Virus record (IMG/VR): IMGVR_UViG_3300023284_000338
Location: 1 to 39,003 of that record
Length of the DNA stretch: 39,003 nt
Origin: a virus
Direction: 5' to 3' (one strand)
Shown: positions 30,201 to 38,200 of the stretch, piece by piece
Position numbering within the stretch: the stretch's first letter is position 1
Layout: the number at the start of each line of letters is the position of its first letter
Notes under the pieces: model-generated
The model's database searches: none
What the model was told of the DNA's origin: nothing
What the model saw: the letters and a program-made list of their open reading frames with translations, nothing else
Made by a program: the position numbers and the translations under genes

Positions 30201-32375
30201 ATGAAACGACTGCTTGCCGTCATTGCACTTATCTTTGTCTGTTCTCTGAATGTACAAGCACAACTCACGCCTGAAGAACCGCTGCTTATTACCTCCATCA
30301 CTGGGGGTGAGCTTGGTCGCTTTACGGATAGTCATGTCAAGGCATTCGAGCCGGTTGGCCAGAATAAAATCTTTGCTGACCGTATAAATACTTGGTACGA
30401 AAATTCACTTCCTGATGAGTTCAACCATTGTCAATCAATTCGCACTAATTTTAGTGATCGCGGCTCGACAGCGACGGGCTTAGTTTCCTTCACGCTTTCG
30501 CGTGAGGCACAAGTTACGGTTTGGATGTCCGATTCGCTAGTTGGTGGTGTGCCGGCGTGGGTAGATACCAAGGACTACAAAGATAATGGTTATTCGAAGG
30601 CTATATTCACAGACTTTGGCGGGTCCGCTACTGGCTATTCAGCTATCAAGGCTGCCGGCGCGCATGTACTAGACGGAGCAACCACAGACGGCAACGAAGA
30701 CTTTCCGACCTATGCCATTTCTATTTGTTCGTCGTCATATCAAGCATTCCCTATCGTAGCTCCTGCGCCGACTGATAAAGGCGAATATCGCTTCCTTGTG
30801 TCCACGGGCGCGGACATTCCCGAATCAACAACGGTGCAGCGTGGTGCGGTAGAACGTGTTCCTGGCGCCGGCAATGATACTGCGGTCAGTGTGGATATAT
30901 CCGATGCCTCGGGAGCTGGTGACTGTGTTTCAGGCACCGACTACACGGCGTTCTCAGATAAAACCGCTAACTGGGCCGATAATGTTGACGGAACCGTTCA
31001 AGGTATTAGCGGCATTGTCGCCCTGGACGTGAGTGCCGATTGTACGCTTCGAATGAATCTCATCAATCCTAGCAGCGGTTTTACGGCTGCCAAAACGATG
31101 CAGACTTACACGGTGACAATTACCAATTCTGAATCGGTGGCAAATATCTTCGTTGATAAGAGCTGTAGTGGTTGTGATGCCACAGGTGACGGCTCAAGCG
31201 GTAGCCCGTATCAAAATGCTGAAAAGGGGATGCAACAGGCGAGTCCGGGCGACGTGGTTTGTTTGAGAAACGGCACTTATGACGACCACGATAACAGCAA
31301 TAGTATTATCAAAGTGACGTCCGGCATGAGTGGCACTGCTGGCAATCCCATCACGATACAACCTTGCGCTGGACACAGCCCCCTTATTGCGGATGCGGGT
31401 GCTTTCTGGGGCATTATCGCAGAACGCTCCAGCTATATTACTGTCAAGAACTTAGAATTTGGGGTCGTTAAAAACTCTTGCATCTACATCGCTGGTGGTA
31501 GTTCAACGAAAACGGGTTCTCACAACTGGATCATCGAAGACGCGCTCTTGCATGATTGCGGCGCGGTATCTGCTGCATGTAAGGAGTCAAATGGACGCTC
31601 TGGAATTTTCACTAACAAGTGGAGCAGAGACGTCACTATAGATTCCTCCACGATCCACAGTATTGGCCGGATACGGAATGCAGCCTGTGATGCCAACTCT
31701 GAAGCCGACAACGATATGTACCGGCACGACCACGCGCTCTATGCCAAGGGCAAAAACATCAAGCTGCAGAACAGCGTGATTTACAACATATACGCTGGTT
31801 ACGGGGTCAAGGTTGACGGCTACGCGACCCAGCTCGGCCAGGTGCCCTCGGACGAATTCAGCCATTTCGTTCTGAATAACACCTTCGGGCCAAATACAAA
31901 TCCGAATCCTTACGGTCAGGGTAAACGCTCAGGCTCACCACAGCGGCCAGTAAACAGCACATCAGGCTCATATCGCCCACGATGGTTCTTTGGCAACAAT
32001 ATCTGTCTGGATTTAGATGGCTCTCCTGGCTGCATTATAATTACAGATAAAACATGGAGCAATTTCCCGACCAACAACGTCTGCCGAGATAATGTCGTGC
32101 AAACGCCGGGTCAGTCTGGATTTTTGTCAACGTGCGGGACACATGATGCGGGTGTTGATCCAAATGTAGTTCAATCTGGTAATCTTACGGGACAGTCTGC
32201 GGCACAGCTTGATATGGTGAATCCAGGTGCTTTTGACTATGATCTAAATGCACCCAGTACCGCAGCAGGGCAAGGCGATTGCACTACGATAGATAACTTG
32301 GTTTTTCCAACAGACGACAAGGATGGTGTGACTCGCGGCTCGCCCTGCGATGCAGGAGCTTTCGAGGCACCATAA
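30201..32375 (+). CDS. Secreted right-handed beta-helix protein
   Basis: 724 residues from ATG at 30201; the ORF extends 60 codons further but a Sec signal peptide starts here (RLLAVIALIFVCSLNVQAQ, cleavage AQA). The core, from NIFVDKSCSGCDATGDGSSG (residue about 330), has repeats of strand-turn (CLRNGTYDDH, ITIQPCAGHSPLI, ITVKNLEFGVVKNS) that are a right-handed parallel beta helix of pectate-lyase type. Tail DKDGVTRGSPCDAGAFE is like those of bacterial surface beta-helix proteins. Probably binds or cleaves polysaccharide. An acquisition from bacteria is likely. Confidence 0.75.
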   Translation: MKRLLAVIALIFVCSLNVQAQLTPEEPLLITSITGGELGRFTDSHVKAFEPVGQNKIFADRINTWYENSLPDEFNHCQSIRTNFSDRGSTATGLVSFTLSREAQVTVWMSDSLVGGVPAWVDTKDYKDNGYSKAIFTDFGGSATGYSAIKAAGAHVLDGATTDGNEDFPTYAISICSSSYQAFPIVAPAPTDKGEYRFLVSTGADIPESTTVQRGAVERVPGAGNDTAVSVDISDASGAGDCVSGTDYTAFSDKTANWADNVDGTVQGISGIVALDVSADCTLRMNLINPSSGFTAAKTMQTYTVTITNSESVANIFVDKSCSGCDATGDGSSGSPYQNAEKGMQQASPGDVVCLRNGTYDDHDNSNSIIKVTSGMSGTAGNPITIQPCAGHSPLIADAGAFWGIIAERSSYITVKNLEFGVVKNSCIYIAGGSSTKTGSHNWIIEDALLHDCGAVSAACKESNGRSGIFTNKWSRDVTIDSSTIHSIGRIRNAACDANSEADNDMYRHDHALYAKGKNIKLQNSVIYNIYAGYGVKVDGYATQLGQVPSDEFSHFVLNNTFGPNTNPNPYGQGKRSGSPQRPVNSTSGSYRPRWFFGNNICLDLDGSPGCIIITDKTWSNFPTNNVCRDNVVQTPGQSGFLSTCGTHDAGVDPNVVQSGNLTGQSAAQLDMVNPGAFDYDLNAPSTAAGQGDCTTIDNLVFPTDDKDGVTRGSPCDAGAFEAP

Positions 32376-32391
32376 TTGGAGAGGATAAGCA

Positions 32392-32976
32392 ATGAAATTT
32401 AGAACCTGGCTAGCAGTAGTATTACTGGCGTTTTCGCCGCTCGCATTTTCTGCAAGCGGAGACGCACTTCTTGTATGGACGGCTTTATCAAATGAGCCGC
32501 CTGATGCGGATTATGCGACCCTTGACGCGATCTTAACGGCTAGCGCAGACGAACCCGATGATGTAATCCTTGTCCTCGAGTTTGATCCGGGCGCAACGAA
32601 TGAGTTTGCCGCTTTCTCTGCTGTCATGCCAGAGCATTACGGTGGCGGCGGTGTCACGCTGACGATTATGTGGGCTAGTGATGGCGCGACAACTGGAAAC
32701 GTCAAATGGGATGCCGCATTCAAGAGCTTCACAGTCGATGTCGATAATCTCAATACCAAAGTCTACGCAGCGATTCAGACTGCTACTGAGGCAACGGCGA
32801 GCGCGTCCGGCGAACTTCAGTACACCGACGTAAATTTCACTGATGGCGGACAGATGGACTCGGTAGCGAAGAATGAATATTTCCGTCTTACGCTGGAAAG
32901 AGACTCCGCTGATGCTGGCGATACGATGAATTCAAACGACGCTCAGGTCGTCGCCGTCTACCTTACCGAACAATAA
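32392..32976 (+). CDS. Secreted beta-rich fibre-like protein
   Basis: 194 residues. Signal peptide FRTWLAVVLLAFSPLAFSA. Mature part: LVWTALSNEPPDADYATLD, FSAVMPEHYGGGGVTLTIMWAS, GNVKWDAAFKSFT, NEYFRLTLERDSADAGDTMN, resembling a jelly-roll-like structural domain (PEHYGGGGVTLTIMW-S-A-T-GNVKWD) found on phage virion proteins. GAGAGGA ribosome site. Confidence 0.65.
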   Translation: MKFRTWLAVVLLAFSPLAFSASGDALLVWTALSNEPPDADYATLDAILTASADEPDDVILVLEFDPGATNEFAAFSAVMPEHYGGGGVTLTIMWASDGATTGNVKWDAAFKSFTVDVDNLNTKVYAAIQTATEATASASGELQYTDVNFTDGGQMDSVAKNEYFRLTLERDSADAGDTMNSNDAQVVAVYLTEQ

Positions 32977-32980
32977 GACC

Positions 32981-33742
32981 ATGAAAAGACTATCAATATT
33001 GCTGTTATTTTGGATTGCATTTGCAGTGCAGGCTGGCGTTCAGTTTGATAATGTCGATGATGAATACACGGCAGCATCGACCACTTTCAATCTTGATACC
33101 GGCACAATTAGTTGGTGGGCAAATCACGACCATGCTTCAAGTTCAGCAACTCCCCTTCATGCTTATTTTGATACTGTCACTTCTCGCTACACCATGTATC
33201 GGTCAAGCTCTACTGCCAATAGGCATCAGTTCTTTGTCGATGGGCGTAACCGTGATTGGACGCTTGTTTATGCGGCTGATGTTTGGGTCCATATGCTTGT
33301 GGTCTATGACAAAGGCAGCGACCTAAAAGATATTTATATCGACGGCTCGTTAGCCACGCCTGTTGGTGGCTCATCTGGCACATGGGGTTCTAATTCCCAC
33401 GGCACTACACATATCGCTGCAGCAGAGAGTGGCAGTTCCGCCTTTTTCTTTGCTGGATCAATGGCCGAGTTTGCGACCTACGATGTCGTTCTTACTGCTG
33501 CCGATATAACGGCGCTGTCAAAGAAGGCTTCGCCGCTATTGGTCCGCCCGGACAACCTAATCAGATACTGGCCAATGTATGGTCCAGACAGGATAGAGCC
33601 TAAATTCGGCCCCGCAGCGCTGACGAAAGTCGATGCTCCCACCCAGGACGACCACCCCGGCGTATTTATGCCATCGACGCAGATATTTCGGTTTCCGGCG
33701 GCCGGGGTTGCGGGAGCTGGACCTTTAAGACGCAGACGATGA
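32981..33742 (+). CDS. Secreted LamG/concanavalin-like lectin protein
   Basis: 253 residues. Signal peptide RLSILLLFWIAFAVQAG. Then VQFDNVDDEYTAASTTFNLDTG, ISWWANHDHASSS, YTMYRSSST, ADVWVHMLVVYDKGSDLKDIYIDG and FAGSMAEFATYDVVLTAADI, the LamG/concanavalin A-like fold. Such domains bind sugars. Stop overlaps the next start (ATGA). Confidence 0.75.
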   Translation: MKRLSILLLFWIAFAVQAGVQFDNVDDEYTAASTTFNLDTGTISWWANHDHASSSATPLHAYFDTVTSRYTMYRSSSTANRHQFFVDGRNRDWTLVYAADVWVHMLVVYDKGSDLKDIYIDGSLATPVGGSSGTWGSNSHGTTHIAAAESGSSAFFFAGSMAEFATYDVVLTAADITALSKKASPLLVRPDNLIRYWPMYGPDRIEPKFGPAALTKVDAPTQDDHPGVFMPSTQIFRFPAAGVAGAGPLRRRR

Positions 33743-33912
33743 AAAAACTCGCTTTTTTGCTGCTTCTGGTATTACCGGCTCTCGCCATTGCCGTAGTCAG
33801 TTGGAACCAACATCCTGTCGATACTTCTGGCGATGCTCTGCTGATCGATGATAATGGCGATAAATTGCTGATCGACGATTCAAGCTCCGACATACTGCTG
33901 ATTCAGGAATGA
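33739..33912 (+). CDS. Small secreted protein with LLIDD repeats
   Basis: 57 residues. Signal peptide KKLAFLLLLVLPALAIA, then a 40-residue mature part with three near-repeats: GDALLIDD, GDKLLIDD, SDILLIQE. Acidic. No family recognised. Stop overlaps the next ATG (ATGATG). Confidence 0.65.
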   Translation: MKKLAFLLLLVLPALAIAVVSWNQHPVDTSGDALLIDDNGDKLLIDDSSSDILLIQE

Positions 33913-35636
33913 TGAAAAAACTAGCCTTTCTAATCTGCTTACTGACGGCCTCTGTTTCTGTTTTTGCCGTTGACTCAACGCGGCCGAATTTGAATGCGGT
34001 CGTTACTCCTGCCGGTACTGATTTATATGGTGTTCGGCAAAGCGGCGACACCAGAGACAAAAAACTTACTCGGGCCATCCATGAGAATTATGGCTGGAAA
34101 GTACGATCTGCCGCCGAAATTGCTGCCTCGATCACGCCATCAGATTACAGCTATCCGCCAGGCATGGTGCAACGATATGGCGCAGTCGGCGACGGTACTG
34201 CTGACGATTATCAAGCGATTGTCGATTCCATAGCACAAAATGCCCAGGGCGGCGCTGCCGTTTATTTACCCGCCGGCACGTATCAGGTTGAACTCACGAT
34301 TCTCTTGCAGAGTGTGTCTAACATACAGATATACGGAGACGGCGCAGGCGTCACCACGATCAGGGCCAAAGTCTTCCCGGCGAGCTTTCCGCTGCCGATA
34401 ACCGGATCGCAAGGCGTTATCACCATTGGCAATCAATCGGAGGTTGCGGGGCAGGCACCGTCCTATGTGACGATTCACAATTTAACCATCGACGGACAGG
34501 GAGCCGCGCAACCTAATGAGGACGCTTTTGGCGAGTTCATGGGTCTGGCGATCAGGGCCGGTTCATATATTTGGCTCTATGACATGGAGATTAAAGACGG
34601 CCCCAAAGATACGATTTATGTGGCCGATACAACGAATTTTGGCAGCGCGACGCTGATACATCATATCTGGTTCGACAACATCCATTTTGGTGCTGCGAGC
34701 CTTCGCCGAACTCTGTCGCTGGTAAGCGGCACAGACATGGTGTTCAGCAATATCATCGTCAACGGTGGTAACGGTAGTTCTGTCGGGCTTGAGTCTAATA
34801 CTGGCAACACGGCGATTGAAAGGGTGTTGTTTAGCAATATTCTGGTTGACGGTGGCAACCGTTGCATTGCAATGACCGCTGACGACACTCAGGCAAAAAG
34901 TGTCGATATTGCATTTCAGAATATGGTTTGTAGCGGCAGCGTCAATACTGATTCTGCGATTCAGTTATCAGTTGGGGATAGAATCAGCTTTGATAACCTC
35001 ACTATTCTGGCTGCTGCCGGACGCGGCATCGATACGGGGACTGGTTCAGAACTTAAAAACCTAACTCTGAGCAATGTCTTGATAACTGGCCCGGCCTCGA
35101 CTGGAGTCAGGTTGCGCTCTACGAAGCACGCCACACTGGACAATGTGCGGGTGTTTGGGGCGCTCAATTCCGGGGTCGGTATTCAGATCACTGATTCGGG
35201 TGCCAATTTCTCATCAGATATCAAGCTGACAAATTGTGTGACGAATGACGGCACTAGCTATGGTGTTTGGGTGCAGGATGCAGCGACCAGGGTGCAAATT
35301 ATCGGCCACGAAAGCGTCAATAATGACGCAGCGGGTCTTTTCCTCAATCCAGATATCACCGACGCTGAGTATCAGGTAATCGGTGGATATTTTGGAGACA
35401 ATGCTACCGATGGGATTTCAGTGGCCCCCCCGGCTTCGTTTGTAGGCAGCATTTTGCTTGATGGTGTCAGGGCGACGGATACGGCAGCGTCAGATTCTCA
35501 AGAGGATGGTATTGATCTGTCTGACACTGATGTTGACTATGTGCGGCTGGTCAATAGCGACTTACGTGGTAATGTGACAAACTCAGTTAACGGGTCTGTG
35601 GGTGGAAACGGTGTTTCCGCAAACAATATATTGTGA
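33909..35636 (+). CDS. Tailspike-like beta-helix protein with signal peptide
   Basis: 575 residues; ATGATG allows a start at 33909 or 33912. Signal peptide KKLAFLICLLTASVSVFA. Then PNLNAVVTPAGTDLYGVRQSGDTR, a phage-virion-like N-terminal adaptor. RYGAVGDGTADDYQAIVDSI and AAVYLPAGTYQV are the tailspike/pectate-lyase-3 signature, followed by a long beta helix (VTIHNLTIDGQGAAQP, IWFDNIHFGAAS, VLFSNILVDGGNRC). Likely polysaccharide depolymerase or adhesin. The signal peptide is the odd feature. Confidence 0.8.
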   Translation: MMKKLAFLICLLTASVSVFAVDSTRPNLNAVVTPAGTDLYGVRQSGDTRDKKLTRAIHENYGWKVRSAAEIAASITPSDYSYPPGMVQRYGAVGDGTADDYQAIVDSIAQNAQGGAAVYLPAGTYQVELTILLQSVSNIQIYGDGAGVTTIRAKVFPASFPLPITGSQGVITIGNQSEVAGQAPSYVTIHNLTIDGQGAAQPNEDAFGEFMGLAIRAGSYIWLYDMEIKDGPKDTIYVADTTNFGSATLIHHIWFDNIHFGAASLRRTLSLVSGTDMVFSNIIVNGGNGSSVGLESNTGNTAIERVLFSNILVDGGNRCIAMTADDTQAKSVDIAFQNMVCSGSVNTDSAIQLSVGDRISFDNLTILAAAGRGIDTGTGSELKNLTLSNVLITGPASTGVRLRSTKHATLDNVRVFGALNSGVGIQITDSGANFSSDIKLTNCVTNDGTSYGVWVQDAATRVQIIGHESVNNDAAGLFLNPDITDAEYQVIGGYFGDNATDGISVAPPASFVGSILLDGVRATDTAASDSQEDGIDLSDTDVDYVRLVNSDLRGNVTNSVNGSVGGNGVSANNIL

Positions 35637-35649
35637 GGCGGGTAGATCA

Positions 35650-36870
35650 ATGAAAAAGCTATTTTTATTACTGTTGTTGCTTCCACTTGTGGCACAAGCG
35701 GAATATCACCCGCCAATTAAGTATGGCGAAGCAAAGACGATTTATTTCAAACTGTACAACACGGATGGAACACTTGATGTAAATGAGGCAGATGGTGGTG
35801 CAGAAATAACAGCCGACTGCGATGGCACCCCGACTAATCCGATTACAAATGATTTTGCTGATGAAGGTGCTTTCTACAGTATCGCCTTAACAGCAGGAGA
35901 AACCACCTGCGGCATAATCACTCTTACAATAGCCGCAACTGATACAAACGTCGTTATCATACCGACCTTTGGCCATCCATCAGCAGGTATCGTTTCATAT
36001 CATCAGATTAAGGCAGCCGGTTTAGTCGATGCCGCTGGTACGACAACAACGCTAGAACTCGCAACGGGTGACTCAGAAGCCGACGATTTTTATAATGACT
36101 ATTGGGGAGCTATAGTTGCTGGCACTGGTCTTGGGCAAGAGTTTGTGATTACCGATTATGCCAATACTGGAAACGTCGCAACGATCACGCTATTGGTTAC
36201 GAATACTGATGCCACTTCCTATTATCACATCTACTCTGAGAAAAAAGCCGTAGTAAACATTACATCCGGCGTGATCGAAGCGAAAGTCATGTCAACGGCA
36301 ACAGATGCCATTACAGCAACCAGCCTTCAGGCGGATTCCATCGGCGCGTCCGAACTAGCGACAGATGCGATCGGTTCCGCAGAAATTGGTACAGCGGCTA
36401 TAGATGCTGACGCAATCGCGGCAAGTGCGATTGGAGCATCGGAGTTAGCAACCGATGCCATAGGTGCCGCCGAGATAGCTACGGACGCCATTGGTGCTGC
36501 CGAGCTGGCGGCCGACGCCGCGACCGAGATTATCGACCGGATGCCGATGGTCATGGAAACCACGACCATTGCGACACTGGCAAGTCAGGTTAGCTTTACC
36601 TTGACGGCGGGTTCGGCCGATGATGATGCCTATAATGGCTGCGGTGCGATCATTACGGATGTATCGACCGCCGTACAGAAAGCCTATGGCGGTATTCAGG
36701 ACTATGCTGGCGGCACTAAAACTGTGACGCTGGACGCTGATCCGGCCATATTCACGATGGCTGCAACTGATCTTGTTGATCTTATCTGTCTGCCATCGAC
36801 GGTTGAATTTATGAATAAATCCGAAGTTCTCGGCGTTGGTTCATCGGGTGACAAATGGCGCGGCAACTAA
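35650..36870 (+). CDS. Secreted fibre protein with alanine-rich DAIGAAE repeats
   Basis: 406 residues from ATG at 35650. Signal peptide KKLFLLLLLLPLVAQAE (AQA|E). N-terminal beta domain (KTIYFKLYNTDGTLDV), then DDFYNDYWGAIVAGTGLGQEF. From residue about 217 (MSTATDAIT) a repeat block: SLQADSIGASELATDAIGSAEIG, ADAIAASAIGASELATDAIGA and so on, as in phage triple-stranded coils. Ends with a short beta domain. Typical tail-fibre architecture with a signal peptide. Confidence 0.7.
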   Translation: MKKLFLLLLLLPLVAQAEYHPPIKYGEAKTIYFKLYNTDGTLDVNEADGGAEITADCDGTPTNPITNDFADEGAFYSIALTAGETTCGIITLTIAATDTNVVIIPTFGHPSAGIVSYHQIKAAGLVDAAGTTTTLELATGDSEADDFYNDYWGAIVAGTGLGQEFVITDYANTGNVATITLLVTNTDATSYYHIYSEKKAVVNITSGVIEAKVMSTATDAITATSLQADSIGASELATDAIGSAEIGTAAIDADAIAASAIGASELATDAIGAAEIATDAIGAAELAADAATEIIDRMPMVMETTTIATLASQVSFTLTAGSADDDAYNGCGAIITDVSTAVQKAYGGIQDYAGGTKTVTLDADPAIFTMAATDLVDLICLPSTVEFMNKSEVLGVGSSGDKWRGN

Positions 36871-37061
36871 GAAAATCACTACTAGTCGTAATGCTGTTGC
36901 TGTTACCGGCAGTATTATCTGCACAGGCATACGATACTGCTGCGTTTGATGACAGTAACGCATTCGATATGACTTCATTTGACTTTGGTGCGATATCGGT
37001 GAGTGGTAAATCTGGAAACAGCTCTGGTTTGTCAATCGAAGGAGTTAGCATAGGATTATGA
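36855..37061 (+). CDS. Small secreted protein
   Basis: 68 residues. Signal peptide LRKSLLVVMLLLLPAVLSAQ, mature part AYDTAAFDDSNAFDMTSFDFG followed by AISVSGKSGNSSGLSIEGV. Acidic and Phe-rich repeat FD/SFDFG. Stop overlaps next start. Confidence 0.6.
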   Translation: MARQLRKSLLVVMLLLLPAVLSAQAYDTAAFDDSNAFDMTSFDFGAISVSGKSGNSSGLSIEGVSIGL

Positions 37062-37414
37062 AAAAATTATTTCTATTGATCGTCCTGTTTTTCGCGCTGC
37101 CAGCATTAGGGGCGACTTGCAAAATCAGTGAGTACGCTTTTCTGGTTCAGGATGGTGCAGGGCGCACTGTTCCTGTTGCAGCGGCCCCGGCTATTACGAC
37201 TCAAAATATAACATATACGACATCAACACAGAGTGCAGCCGTAAATTCACAAACGCGTTTTATTCGTGTTATCTGCGATGCTAAGGCACATTTTGTTATC
37301 GGCGCAAATCCAACCGCAGCGACAACTGATCCTTACTTAGCAGCAGACACGCGAGAATACTTCGGTATTCCAGTAAATGTCAGCATGAAAATAGCTTTTA
37401 AGGATACTAGTTAA
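37058..37414 (+). CDS. Secreted phage virion-like small protein
   Basis: 118 residues. Signal peptide KKLFLLIVLFFALPALGA, then TCKISEYAFLVQDGAGRTV, FIRVICDAKAHFVIGANPTA and YLAADTREYFGI. Without the signal it matches a common phage virion domain (strand, CDA-xx-FxIG-xPTA). Overlap with the previous gene by 4 nt. Confidence 0.65.
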   Translation: MKKLFLLIVLFFALPALGATCKISEYAFLVQDGAGRTVPVAAAPAITTQNITYTTSTQSAAVNSQTRFIRVICDAKAHFVIGANPTAATTDPYLAADTREYFGIPVNVSMKIAFKDTS

Positions 37415-37416
37415 TA

Positions 37417-37716
37417 ATGTCCGATTACGGCCTTTTGCCTGATGCTGGTCCGCTGAATTTTGAGAAGACACCGGACGAGGCAATTACCGTTTTATTCCAT
37501 TGGGCATCACGGCTTAACGGCGAAACCATATCGACCGCAACTTACGAATTACCGGACGGTTTGACAAACGAGGCGGATAGCGAATCCGGTACGATCGCTC
37601 AGGTTCGTGTTGCTGGTGGAACTGATGGTTTGACCTATCGCGTTATTTCCAAAGTCACGACGAATAATTCGCAGGATTTCGAATGGGTTAAGCGGGTAAA
37701 GGTCGTGGACCCATAA
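37417..37716 (+). CDS. Fibre/tail adaptor-like virion protein
   Basis: 99 residues, no signal peptide. ITVLFHWASRLNGETISTATYELPDG, then SGTIAQVRVAGGTDGLTYRVISKVTTNNSQDFEW, the immunoglobulin-like build of phage fibre-tail adaptor proteins. It ends the fibre cassette. Confidence 0.65.
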   Translation: MSDYGLLPDAGPLNFEKTPDEAITVLFHWASRLNGETISTATYELPDGLTNEADSESGTIAQVRVAGGTDGLTYRVISKVTTNNSQDFEWVKRVKVVDP

Positions 37717-37907
37717 TGCCATCGCACACCGTATCAGAGAGGCTAAGAAATATGCCAGCAACTAGTGAACTTCAGCGTGGAGCTGCGGGATCAGAACTCG
37801 GTAAACGTCGCGGCGGTGTGAAAAAGCAAAAGAAGAAATCTCGCAAGAAACGGGCATTTGGCACAGCTACGATTGCGCAGCTTCGTGATTTTGCTCGCAG
37901 GGCATGA
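37716..37907 (+). CDS. Small basic protein, possibly DNA-binding
   Basis: 63 residues, with a basic middle (GKRRGGVKKQKKKSRKKRAF). Start overlaps the previous stop (TAATG). Also in line with the methyltransferase genes. Unknown. Confidence 0.5.
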   Translation: MPSHTVSERLRNMPATSELQRGAAGSELGKRRGGVKKQKKKSRKKRAFGTATIAQLRDFARRA

Positions 37908-38200
37908 ATCACGTACCAGAAGGCAGACGCGGCATTGTTCGGGCAGAACATTGCTGTCGTGGTCGAACTACGTGCAAGCCATTAACACAAATTTGCTCAG
38001 ATGATGGTACGTCTTTCGTTTGTCTTGGCCGGAATGATGGAAGCGAAAGAGAAGTCAAAGATGACAGACTGACATTCTGTTTCAAAAACGACGCATCAGA
38101 CGATGAATGGCACGTCGATGAACACGATGTACTTTCGATGCTCGGCGTCCTGGCTCACGGAATGGCGGTAGATAATTGTCTGACGATGGTGGAAAAGTGA
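37904..38200 (+). CDS. Small protein of unknown function, ahead of methyltransferase
   Basis: 98 residues. HCCRGRTTCKPLTQICSDD has several Cys. EWHVDEHDVLSMLGVLAHGMA is the C-terminal helix. Overlaps neighbours by 4 nt on both sides. Role unknown. Confidence 0.55.
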   Translation: MNHVPEGRRGIVRAEHCCRGRTTCKPLTQICSDDGTSFVCLGRNDGSEREVKDDRLTFCFKNDASDDEWHVDEHDVLSMLGVLAHGMAVDNCLTMVEK

